Source: Eretmocerus hayati
Lineage: Eukaryota > Arthropoda > Insecta > Hymenoptera > Aphelinidae
Assembly (NCBI GenBank): GCA_029851415.1
Contig: CM056741.1
Location: 144,510,522 to 144,574,521, forward strand
Length of the DNA stretch: 64,000 nt
Reading direction: 5' to 3'
Positions 47,512-59,200 of this stretch are shown piece after piece. Under the pieces are notes generated by a model. It worked only from the letters and a program-made list of their open reading frames with translations. It did no database searches and was not told the origin of the DNA. Numbering within the stretch: the first letter of the stretch is position 1; each line of letters begins with the position of its first letter. A program made the translations under genes and the position numbers.

Positions 47512-48406
47512 CACTGTAAAAAATTGGTTGAATTTTCAACCAACACTTCAACCAGCTGGTTGAATTTTTCGTTCAACCAAGCAATTATATTCCGTGATGG
47601 ATGGATGGATGGTCGATGGAATGTCCATTGACCATCTATCTATCAAATGATTGAATTTCAATTGATCGGCTTTTGCCAGTAGCATTATGTCAACAAGTGC
47701 GTCGGGGACTAACCTCGGCAGATCGTCTGTCCCCTTGACAAGCCAGATCTGACGAGGAGTGGCGAAACGCACTGTAATCTAGCGTAGAGTCAAACTTTTT
47801 TCCATATGTCTCTTCTCACCCTTCTTTCCATCAAAATCCTCCAAGTTAACCTCGCAACCATACGAGGCTTGGAGGTGCATAGTTCGAGTTGAAGTAATTC
47901 AACTCGATCTATGACATGAGTCAGCGAAATTTGTTGACACAATGCTACTGGCAAAAGCCGATCAATTAAAATTCAATCATTTGTAATTCCCGCCAGTGAT
48001 AAATACAGTGCTTGATCGTATCGATCCAACACAAAGATTAGTTTGACATCTATCTATCATTCATCCATCCATCCACCCGCCATCCATCACTCCATTCATA
48101 CATCCATCCATCCACCCACCATCCATTCCTCGATCCATTTATCGACCTCATCCATCATCCATCCATCGACCATCGACCCATCATCCATTAGTCCACCCTT
48201 CCATCCATCCTTATCCACCTACATGAACATCCACCATATTCTACCCCCCACACGTAGGCAACCTGATATGCACGAACCGCACGGACAAATTGTGATAATC
48301 CACATCGGTTGAATATTCAAACAAACTGGTTGAATTTTCAACCAGACTGGTTGAATTTTCCATTCAATCAACTGGTTGAAGTTTTTCGGAAAATTTTTTT
48401 ACAGTG
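47512..48406. mobile_element. CACTG-ended element 2
   Basis: Starts CACTGTAAAAAATTGGTT and ends AATTTTTTTACAGTG. Flanked by TA on both sides. Subterminal DNA repeats TTCAACCAG/CTGGTTGAA several times on each side. Inside is a further inverted pair, 47643-47696 and 47931-47983 (GATCGGCTTTTGCCAGTAGC), and a CATC/CCATC-rich array at 48040-48230 with a short GATG run at 47598-47612. No transposase. It shares the terminal ~13 bp with elements at 15813 and 55920. Confidence 0.75.
48040..48230. repeat. CATC-rich simple repeat array
   Basis: Dense (CATC)n with interspersed CACC and CATT units inside CACTG-ended element 2. It produces a spurious His/Pro/Ser-rich frame (48043-48312). Confidence 0.8.
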
Positions 48407-48977
48407 TAGAGTTTGATAGAGTGATGGAAATCAACCGGGAGAGAATTGCACGACGGATTTTGTATTAATTGAACGGATTATATCTTTGGAGCATATTTGA
48501 TGATTCGCCCAAAACGAGCGAGCATTGTGTAAATTAATTAAACATGAAGATCTATAAGATTCATGATACATACAAATTTATTCCTGCTCCTTCAAAATCG
48601 AATTTGATCCACCCAATTCCATTGAATTCCAATCATATGTATTCTGTAAGATAGGGACTTCTTGCGCCGATTAATTAAGTATATACCAAGGACTTTTTGG
48701 AGATGATGAGAGTCTGAGAAACGAATATAAATGGCGATAGAACTCAATTCTTGAGAAAAACACGATGAAACTCAGAAAAATAGAACTTTTTTTAAAACTC
48801 CTCTACAGATTTTTTTGACTTTTGTTGGAAATCGCCCACCTGAATCTCCCGAAACATATCCAACAAGGTAATCCCATATCGACGGAATATTGGTATTATC
48901 TTCGTCCCTCTGTGCTTTGGAGACACTCTGTTCATCTGTATTAAGGGGACGTCGGAACCCTATCAATATTGTACAGT
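48407..48977. other. Unrecognised noncoding stretch
   Basis: AT-rich DNA between two repeats. No gene or repeat recognised. Confidence 0.4.
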
Positions 48978-49140
48978 TACCGACATGATCGAGTTTTAGT
49001 ATTTCTCGATGAATTTTTGAGATATCAAAAATCTAACAAGTAACGCCGATTCTATGAGCCATACAGAATCGGCGTTACTTAGTAGAATCCCGATATCTCG
49101 AAAATTCATCGAGAAATCCGAAAACTCGACAATGTCGGTA
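48978..49140. repeat. 163-bp near-palindromic hairpin
   Basis: The left arm 48978-49052 (TACCGACATGATCGAGTTTT, TTTCTCGATGAATTTT, AAGTAACGCCGATTCT) pairs with the right arm 49065-49140 across the 12-bp loop ATGAGCCATACA. It is either a small MITE or an RNA hairpin. No clear target duplication. Confidence 0.6.
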
Positions 49141-49974
49141 TCCGACATCCTCTTAACGAGAGCCAGACGATCTACAAGATCGTTCAAAAAACCACGATCT
49201 AAAGAATAACAAAACTCAAGCCTGACGAGGTCAACGAAACTTTGTGGACGAAACGTCGCAATACAATTTCTATCATGAAATTTTATATAGAGAATTGATT
49301 TGATTTCCTGCCGTCCTTCAAGATTAACGAGACTTTGAACTTTTATCATAAAGAGAACCCCATGCTTACGCACCTTTCAATTTTTCGGCTTTCCGAGCAA
49401 CCGTGCACAAGAGCTTTCGGGGAGCTAATCGAGAGCCAGCGCCTCAGCGGAGCTTTCGTGAAGCTATCGGGGAGCTGGCAGCGAATTCTTGGGGAGTATC
49501 TCAAGAGCTTTATGGGTATATTCTAGAATCCCTCAGGGTATTTAGTGATTAATTCTGTGTTAAACTGAGCTTGAAATTTGAAGGTTTCCTGGGAATTCTC
49601 CGGAGTATCTTACGAAAGCTGCGAAATTTTTTTGGGTACTTCTCGACAATTCTCAGGCAGCTGTGTTGCCGTCTGGAAGCTCCCGTGCAAAGGGCTTTCG
49701 TCAAAGTCGAGTTTTGACTTCCAGTCCTTCTTAGTGAATATATAAATTTCCATACAAGCGTATGTTGGGGGATATGACTTCAACAGACGGGGTAACTTCG
49801 AACACTCGTTTGAATTCTTGAAATCACTAATATAGGGATGCGCAAAGGTTCTGGTTCTAATTTTCTCGATGCTTGCATGCGTGCGGAACATTTGCACCCT
49901 CGAAGGAGTCTCCATCAGCTGTGTGTGGCTAGAAAGCGGGGTTTTTGGGCAAAAATACTGAAAAAAGTCATTTA
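49141..49974. other. Unrecognised noncoding stretch
   Basis: Contains AGCTTTCGGGGAGCT-type short repeats at about 49410-49480, otherwise nothing recognised. Confidence 0.35.
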
Positions 49975-50182
49975 TCGATCGACTGTGCGTAAAGCAGTGC
50001 TTTACGCGCGGTAGTTTTCGTTTACTTTATCCCCAGTCGATCGAAAAACGTATTTCGATACTCGGGTGTGAAGTTTTTTTGCTTTACTCGTGCTAATTTC
50101 GACCCTCGCCAAGGCTCGGGCCGAAAACAATCACTCGGAAAGCAAAACCAAACTTCCCTCCCTCGAATCGAAAAATACTATT
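49975..50182. repeat. Hairpin repeat copy 4 (uninterrupted)
   Basis: Contains GACTGTGCGTAAAGCA, CGTATTTCGATACTCGGG, TTTTGCTTTACTCGTG, then the loop TTTCGACCCTCGCCAAGGCT followed by CGGGCCGAAA, then GAAAGCAAAACCAAACTTCC and CGAATCGAAAAATACT. It is the empty-site relative of the copy split by the hAT-type element at 31909-32872. Confidence 0.65.
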
Positions 50183-50471
50183 TTGCTCCAAAATCATACT
50201 CTCCAGCCACAAACGGCTGATAGGGATTACACCAATGCAAAATATTCTCCATGCATGCAACTATCAAGCAAACTAGTACGAGAACCCTTGCGCATTCTGC
50301 TGATTTCGAAAATTCAAACGAGTGTTCAACGTGACCCTGTCTGTTCAAAGTAAGCCCGGTTGACCCTACTGGTCTTCCCAAAAACGTGGGTACCCAAAAT
50401 TTATGCAGTAATCGATCGTTAATAGAATTGTCTAATTGTAACATGCAAGATCACATTTTCGTGGTAATTAA

Positions 50472-50715
50472 GTCAACTTTTCAACGATGTATTGACCGAA
50501 GCCTTAAAACCTGTCCCTTCCATTCTGTGCCTTGAAGTTCAGCTCAATCGATTTTTGACCGAAGTGGACCAGAATGACTGTTCTATTTCTCAAAAGAAGC
50601 CATGGGAAAAATGATGTTTCCAATATTTTTCGTACTATCTTAGTCATAAAAATTCATCTGAGCTATTGCTGGGGTATGGGCAACGAGATCCAAATTTTAG
50701 TTTTCCTGTATCAAG
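50472..50715. repeat. Dispersed repeat, uninterrupted copy
   Basis: Colinear with 43641-43813 plus 45325-45395 and lacking the foldback element. It is therefore an empty-site paralogue. No coding potential recognised. Confidence 0.6.
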
Positions 50716-51555
50716 GTAGTATTAGCGGTATTAGATCTTCATTTGACTAGTTTCCGCTCGCCTACATACTGCCTATGTAGGTATAGTAACGCACAACAGG
50801 TGACAACCTTACCCCGAAACCGCAGAAATGAGTGACAAAAGTGCTCAGATTTTGGTTCGTATTATAGTCTGTGGATCGTTCATCTATGTTTGTTTTTATG
50901 CGTTTTTCGTGCACTCTTCCCCTTGAGAACCGGCTCCCGTGAAAATCTGTACGGTAGATATTGCTCTACTCGTCATTTTTCATAAGCCGCCGTTTCAATC
51001 AAATTTCACTAAAGTGCCCAGATCTTTTTCTCTCCGACTCTGAAGGCTCTTGGAATTGCAACTATTCGAGATCTACCACTGTGCCGGATTCCGTAATTTT
51101 CTTTTCGGTGATTCGAGGACCGCTTAGTACTATACCCTCAGTAAAATGTTAACGAGTCGTGAGCATTACCCATATGTTTTGTTAGTTTTAAGACCTTAAA
51201 TTCAAGAACTTCATGCACCAGTAGACATTTCAAACCTCAAAATTTCGTAGTTCGTGGCATGTTCGAACAGTAGACTCAATACTTCACGGAAAAATTTTCC
51301 GATAAACTACGGCGATAAGGTGTTATCTATCAGATGTGAGACTGGACGTTTAGAGAAGAAATTTTATTTATTAATCCAAGAAAAATATTATATACTTTGA
51401 CTATTAATCGATTATCCTTGGAGGATCAGTCTCGAAATATTATCTTCTATTTATCATACGTGCGGGAATGTGACTTTTTAGTGCAGATTCTTGGTATTGA
51501 CTCGCATACAGCCGATGGAAAAAATGTTTCGTTGACTTTTAGAAAGACAGATCAC

Positions 51556-51564
51556 AAAAAAAAA
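51556..51564 (-). terminator. Pol III terminator of tRNA-Val
   Basis: Nine consecutive T residues on the minus strand, one base past the tRNA 3' end; a run of four or more T terminates RNA polymerase III. Confidence 0.8.
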
Positions 51565-51565
51565 T

Positions 51566-51637
51566 GATTCCGGCCAGGATCGAACTGGCGACCTTCTGCG
51601 TGTAAAGCAGACGTGATAACCGCTACACCACGGAACC
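51566..51637 (-). tRNA. tRNA-Val (anticodon UAC)
   Basis: A 72-nt cloverleaf read on the minus strand. The acceptor stem GGTTCCG pairs with CGGAATC (one G-U). The D-arm contains TGTAGCGGTTATCA. The anticodon arm TCTGC-TTTACAC-GCAGA gives loop positions 34-36 = TAC. The T-arm is GCCAG-TTCGATC-CTGGC. All stems pair, there is no intron, and the sequence closely follows the insect tRNA-Val pattern. The terminator directly follows. It lies 1.5 kb downstream of the tetraspanin stop codon, on the same strand. Confidence 0.95.
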
Positions 51638-53145
51638 CCGTTGCCCATGTGGTGCTTAAGGAAATATATAAGTCTAAGTTCATAAAATCCAGAGAAATCT
51701 TTCTTTAATCATTTCAAGAATGTTTCGTTGATTCCAATTTTAGATATTCTTGGAATTCTGAATTCATGGGTGTGTCTTGAATGTGTAATGAGAACGAATT
51801 TGAGGAAATGCAGGTTTTCCTCAAGTCAGTAGGGTAGAAATCTTCTGCAGAGGGTAGCACTGTCCACGGATCTCTGGGAACTCATGTAGCGACCTACCTT
51901 ATCGACTTCCTTTGGTGCGACGATCGTTTCTGATCTCGGGTAACCTCGGAACTCTATTTACATCAATTTACTCTTTTATCGAATGTATTACTTAAGGAAC
52001 GAATTTTAATATTCGATTAGACAACATCTTTATTCTCTTCGTGTCCACACTCATTCTAAGTAGCTCCACAATTCTGATTTAGACACAATAGATATTAGTA
52101 GTTCTATCGTCCCATTTAATTCCGAAAGATACAGCTCTTGAAAATTTTTCAAAATGTAAAGGGTATAAAGGAAGGACGACAGCTTGTGCTTTCAGATCAG
52201 ATCCAGAAAGTTGGTAGCTCAGAATCTGGAGATGAACCGATCCTCACTCGGTCATCAGTTACTGGTTCTCGATGCTTCGAAAAATTCGATTTCGGCTGCG
52301 TGCGTATTACAAGTAATATTTTGTTTGAAATTTTCGATGCAGCGTTACTCGAGTTGCCTCTGATATTCTTTCTGACACAAACCTCACGAAGGATTGTCAT
52401 TCGTTCCGATGAGAGAAGAGAACTTTTTCTGTTAATTGCAATGGAAAAAATGGATTTAACTTAGCGATTTCGCAGTAGGAATCAGAGGAACGAAGAGCGT
52501 ACACTCTCAATATTTATTTTACAACATATTCTGCATCAGTACATAGGTTTAGGATATTTGTGTCACGTCTAACGTCAATGACTGGATAATGCTCTACAGA
52601 TTTATCGAAGTAACATACGGTAACACACATATGACGACGGCAATTAAGTAACGGACAATTACTTACTTCTACTTGATAGAAAAACTTATATGATAAAAGC
52701 TAACTTATCAACAATATTTGAAGCTCAAAATGACACAGATACACGGTTAATTACATCTTTTACATGAACATCACAGATCATACCTAATCAACATCCTCCG
52801 AAAGGATTAACTGAGAAATGTCGCTCCAGTCTCGAACGATGAAGTATATTTATTAGAGTAAAAACGAATTTATCAAACATTCGTGAGTGCATTCAAATAC
52901 GTAGCTATCATTATTTCCCCCCCTAAAGACACAAATTATTTGGATATACGTAAATGGTGTAGGAATCTGTAAGTGAATTTTCATATGAATTTGATCTTTG
53001 AGTTTAATTATTCAAAATTGAGTTCGAAGATTCATGCATGCAAAATGCAGGTTGAATTTATTCAACAATGATGCTGTTTTGGTCATGAAACAGTTTTCTT
53101 TTCTTCTTCCAATCTCATTCCAGGGCACAATGCGGAGCTTTCCTT
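51638..53145. other. Intergenic DNA between tRNA-Val and the tetraspanin
   Basis: AT-rich. A 108-codon plus-strand frame at 52138-52464 has no recognisable domain. The proximal part is the likely 3' UTR of the tetraspanin. I see no other feature. Confidence 0.35.
53057..53062 (-). promoter_or_regulatory. Candidate polyadenylation signal of the tetraspanin gene
   Basis: AATAAA on the minus strand about 84 nt past the stop codon. It is the first canonical hexamer downstream; its use is inferred. Confidence 0.4.
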
Positions 53146-53211
53146 CTACTTTCTCTGAGCTTCCCTTCTCAATTTTAATGACAGGAATCCAGCCAATATC
53201 ATGCCCACGAT
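53146..53211 (-). CDS. Tetraspanin exon 5 (TM4 end, C-terminal tail, stop)
   Basis: 21 codons and a TAG stop after a cattcatag acceptor. Encodes IVGMILAGFLSLKLRREAQR plus a final Lys: the rest of TM4 and a short basic cytosolic tail. Confidence 0.92.
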   Translation of the reverse strand: MVGMILAGFLSLKLRREAQRK

Positions 53212-56200
53212 CTATGAATGTAAAAATACACTTTATTAATAAGTCGTGTAGACCAACCATCATTAATTTGATGAAGATTTCATCCACATAAGCTATTTTT
53301 TTGTAATTCAAATACTTTTCCATACTCAAATACTTTGATCAATTGATAGTAAATCTCATATTGTAATTGATTCAATCATCAAAGTTACCTCTATTATTGT
53401 GATCCCTATGATGACACCAATGAGCAATTTCGAGTTACTCCGTACTTTCGCTTCTAATTTCGAAAAACATCCATCTTGGTAAGCCTCGGATGGACCGTTG
53501 GCACAATCAGCATTTTGATTTATGCAACATGATCTCGGAAGGTATCGACCAAAAGAACTTGAATCGGTATCATGCCATTCTGTAGCTGATTTGATGCCGC
53601 AGCACATGAACTGCAAAGAAATGGATAATTATTTGGTCTTGAGTATTGAAATATATGAGGAATCTCAATTGTAGCGCATAGGATGTTGATCGCGGAACAC
53701 AATCATAGAATTACAGATGAGTGATACTTTTTTGGAACAACCTAATGGTCAAAAGATTATATGTGATCGCAAGCAAAATTTGGATTTCTCCATATTAAAC
53801 TACATGATTATTACATTATGCACCGATGTGAGGTCAGGCCGTTTTGGGGCACAGATGAATTTTCCCCGTGCCCCAAAACGTCCCCACGAGCGAGGTGCAT
53901 ATACTGTTTTTTGGTATCAGGGCGACTAAATACTAATTTCCCTAACCAAACTGGAAGGAAAAATGTCTGTTTCCAATTAGTCGCACTATGCCAAAAAATA
54001 TTTTAGTCGATGGATACACTGATTGAGAAAAATCCTCTTCGTAAGACATTTTCCGGACAGTGAAGAATTCGCGGTAGATCTTAAAACTTTTCTCAGAACA
54101 CTGTTTTTTATAATTCAGAGTGAGCAAATCTAATTTTGACAGGAGGAAATCAGTTCTTGTGATTCTAGGAATTACTTGATTTTTAATATTTCACTCGCGA
54201 CTCAATAAATGGGGAACTGTATTTGTCTGAGCAAGTGTGATATTTGACTCTATATGTCATCCAACGACTTTGAAAGTAATCCAAATGGACGAACCTTCGT
54301 TTGCACAGCATCCCATGATTTGTGGTCAATTTCTGAGTCGGCATATTTTCTCATCGAGTCTTGTAAAGACTTTTCCATATCCGTGCTGAAGTCATTTCTA
54401 AAGATCATTACAATAATACCAAGTATGATCTGCACAAAGAAAATCACCAAAACCGCCACTGCAAACTGAAAATTTGTGAAATAATGTTAATGTGAGGAGC
54501 ATGAAGAAATTTTCCGTGTAAAGGGATGCTTCAATTGAATAGTCTACTGATGAAGCATCCCAATGAAAGCTGCCTTCGTCTACGAACCGTCACCCCCGGA
54601 GAGAAAAATACATGCCATTGTACCTCTCATGTATTTTTCTTTGTAGGAGGTGACGGAATAATCTCGCTATTGAGTAAAATGCGTATCAATTGAAGCATTT
54701 ACCGTGACAAGGAGGTTGTAGCGCTCTTTCACAGCTCCGTAACAGCCCACAAAAGCGAAACCAAAAATTACCACACCCACTAGAATGAGAGCTATCGAAG
54801 CTGTTATGGGCTTTCCCTCTAAGAAATATTTGAACTCGTACAAGTTTGAGAGCACAACAGCTCCAGTTATGATGATGCCCAATCCTGAGATCTGCAACAT
54901 AATATTTTTCACGATGATAATTTTTCATTTACTCATACATATGTTCAGAAACGAGGCAATTATTTCTGCCATTATGATCGGGTTAAAGAGTGAGGCAATC
55001 ATATTCTGCTGGATATTTGGTGGAGGTCGCTGAGCCCTAAATCATCATCAGACCTCAAAAAATGTTGTTCTAGTCCAAAATATATCATCTAATCGTATCG
55101 ATATAGGCTTTTCAAAAATATCATAATAATGAGTGACCAAAGCCAGTTCTTCATATTCTACATCACGTCTGATGAGGATAAATGTCATCGTAGACATTGA
55201 TATGATGGTGGATGTGAGTGGAGTTTTGTTTTTGAACCCTTTGCATGTCGAGTAGGATTCACTAACGTGCAAAACGCATCATGTGACGAGATTCAAATCT
55301 TGTGAACAAGTTTCAAGCTTCTGAACATAGAAGTCCCCAGAAAACCAACCGTGTACAATTTTGTAAAGAAAATGTTCGAAGATCCTTAAAAAATTTGGGA
55401 ATTCGGATTTCATCAAGCTGAAGATTGCAAAAACGAGTGTATCGGTTGCACTGCTCTTCACTTGAATCAGTTGATTCATTCCTTTGTGCAAAAGAAGTTT
55501 GGTAGAAAAGATGCTCATTTTGTATTTCCACTCAAATCCCAATCAAAATATGACATGCCAATCCATCAATCAACATTAAGTACAAATTATATTGTTTCTA
55601 AGAATGCGCTGAAAAGTTAATACTCGTGTTAATACTTATACCTTATACGCACCATCTTTTATTCAACATCAAGAACAAATTTCCTCAGTAATAAAATGAT
55701 AATACGCATTAATTGCTCTTGTATTAAACTACCTTTATCGTCTTTTAAAAAGGTGCATTTCCAAATCTTCCTATATTTCGACAATTTTCAACATTTTTGG
55801 TCAACAACAGCTGACTAAATAATCAACCTATATATATTTCAACAATTTTCTTCATGAAAACTTCATCTCCAAATTCCTTTTTTGGAAGTGAGATCCTTCT
55901 CAACTCAATTGATCATCCACACTGTAAAAAATGTTGAATGAAATTCACCATCTAGCTTAGTAAAAATACAACTCTGGGAGTGGTGAGTTTCATCCCATTT
56001 CTTGTAACTTTACAAACGCTTGTAAATTTACCAGTCTCAGAGGGGGTAATAGTTGGATACCAGTCTCAGACTGGTAAAATTCCCTCGCTCAGGCTTGTAA
56101 ATTTCAGCTCAACCTGGCTCAACCGAGCATGCGCGGATCTAAAGTTTGGTCTGCTGGGCCCACGCACAACTAACCTAAAAAGCTCCTCCGCGGTCGAGTG

Positions 56201-59200
56201 TTTATGTCTCGAGCGATGAGTTTTCGACTCGCACGGGTTTTTCAACCTTTTCAAAATTATCGTGGATTAAGATGCTTCATTCCAAGACTCCATTTCATTA
56301 GAAAAAGCCCCCGAGTAGCCCGTACGCTTCAGTTGAACAAGGTTTCTTCAGGTCTGAAATTTACCGTCAGCCGGTAAATCAAATTTACAAGCCGCTTGTA
56401 AATTTACACGTCCCAGCGCGGTATCCAACTATTACCCTCTCTGAGACTTGTAATTTTACATGAAAATTTTTTACAGTGCACAACTTCTGTAGAACTTATT
56501 TTTGCCGCAAAATTCTTGCAAGGTTCAATCTCGATTCTTTCAGAATCGCCAAATCGACTTTCCCAGAAAATGCATAAATATTGATTTTGTTGACTCAGCT
56601 AGGTCCTGTGGACGTTCCGATCAGACGCAACGCACGTAGAATCTCGTGAAGTATTCGGAAATATCACTCATCTTATCGGTCATGTGGAGCCGTGATGCTA
56701 AGATTCCTTACAAATTTGGATATCTATGAATATGCGAATAACAATGAATGATTGATAAGGGTTAGATCGATGTTGATAATTATACTACTTCATCCAACAA
56801 TTTTCAATAATGCATGACGTCAGCTTCGTGTATGATATTTCGGCTGATTTTTTTAGAATTATTGCAAATCCAAAACTGCCAGGGGTATTGTCTGCTACTA
56901 TTTTATAAACTGTTTTTGTGGGCACCGTAGAAACGCGAGTATCTAATTAGTCTAAATGTTCAACAACCGGTAGGGCATACCTGTTAGAACTAGATGGTTC
57001 ATGACCGAAGATTGATTAATTGCTCAGGGTAAAGGCATTGTGGAGTTTTGAAATTTTGTTGAGTTGACAGACTTTTAAATATATTTTTGGGAACGTTGGA
57101 TCGCCGTTTCTGGTTGCAAACTATTACGTTCCCATGGAATCGACAGTTACGACTTCTATTTTGTCAACACAGACGGAGAGGCTGCCTAAAATTTTTGTTC
57201 TGTGGCCAACTGTTCTGGTGGCTTGGAGTTTATTGCACAATAGAGGCTCCATTAAAGCAAAGTTTACCTGATAGGGAATTATACTGATTTTTTATGAAGC
57301 GATCGAGAAAAATACACAAGACCGACTTTCTTGCTCAGAACTGATTATTTCTCCTATTTTCCTATTTCCATTTATGAAATTTAATAACCATATACTTGAT
57401 TACTTGCAGTCAGGGCAGACATTCAACTCAAAGATTAGCAGCTCTTCAAACAAGCCCCAAGTTTTGATTTTCGTGCAATGATTTCTTTTTTCAGGTTGGA
57501 ATAGGAACGTAGTGTGATCCGACACTCGCAGTTTTGGTACTCGTGTGACCAAGAACCAATCAACAGTGAACACCGAGATTGGTCTGTATCTGCGTTGGCG
57601 CGCTTTGTAATAATTCGAGTTAAGTTATTAGTTTATTGTACACGAAGTCTCCAAAGAATTAGAACGTATCATGTGGCTTCGTTAGACATTGTAAAAAAGT
57701 CTAAGGAGTTTACTCATCTCAAATGTAGAGAAAATATATGCAAGCGTTTGCTGTATAAGCTGAAATGGAATACTAGATAAAGCTTGGAATATTGAGAAAA
57801 CGTTGCGATTTGTTAAGAGGAATCTTGATGAACCATTAATAAAGACAAGGTTCTCACAGGAGCACATGTCTTATGTCTTGAGAAGAATGTTGTTTGATAG
57901 ATTTTTGACATCTCCGAAGTCTCTTTTGGAAGTCACAGATTCTTAGACATTTATTTTGAGAAGACCTATGGATGTTTTGAAATTGAGGCTGATCTAGTAC
58001 AAGGATGTCTCATTGTGCCGTTGACATACCTGGTTATTCTACCAAAATGACAGAGGAACATGATTCTGTTTGCAATCAAAATTCATCACTATCGACCAAA
58101 AGATAATCTATACATTTTCTACCGACTATAAAGACTTCCCGGATAAATTATACTTTCTGTCACCCGAATCATGACTTTCAGATGCAGTTTTAACTCAAAT
58201 CATAAAAACAATTTTAAAACCCTACCAATTCTACTAATTTTGCAATATTATAATTTTAATACAATCAGTGGTCATGAGATGAAACAAACTGAAGAATGCA
58301 ACCCTCGATAATATCTGAAAACTTTAGAATATCTGTAATGGATTCACTTCGCTGTCATTTCTTACAGATTCGACCCTCACGATAGTAATGATTGAATATC
58401 TGCGCTTGAAAACATGAATGGCTCGTGCCCGAGGAGAAATATATCTAAGTTATATGTACCATTAGAAAACATGACGTCAGATCTTCTTGTTCTCAAACCT
58501 TGGCTTAGATTCTTGACCTAATCTCTCGAAATCGTAAACTCATGAGGTTGTAGTTTTAATTGTCTCTTCGACTGTTATTGAACGTAATTTGTCCATGTGA
58601 AATGACATCTCTTTTTGTCAATAAGTGAATGAAGCATCAAAGCTACTGAGTATCCCCTACTTTTTGGCGCAGAATTTTACAGCTTAACGATTTTTCTACT
58701 GTCTTGCGGATTGGTTTTGTAGAAATTCTCCTTTAATGCTGGATTTTTGAGATCCTTGGAAGTTGGAATTTGATCCTGATTCCATACAAGATTAGTCAGG
58801 GAAAGAAATTTGGATCACGTATCACGATGCAGCATAACCGCGGTTCAGCAATGGGATGTATGTGACTCTACGGACAAAATGAAGGGAACCGTACTTTTCT
58901 GTTTGCCCAGAGTTGGCTTCCTTCGGAGATGTGCAAATTCTTTGGTAGAGGTCATAAGTCGAGCATTGAGGGTGTAAAATCAGGAAACTCAATGAGTGCG
59001 AAGCCAATCAACCTAACTACTCAAATCTTGCTTTCTCTAAAGAGAAAGCTTTGTTCTCGACACAGCAAATTTTTGATCAATTTTTCCATTCAACTCAATA
59101 TTTTCTTCAACATAATTCATCTTATCACAAAAGTGCTTCAACCATCTTATTCCTCTCGCCAAAATCTAACGATTGTAAGTAACACTTCTCTCCTTATAAT

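Noticed and set aside
48043..48312. His/Pro/Ser-rich 89-codon frame
   Set aside because: Translation of the CATC simple repeat.
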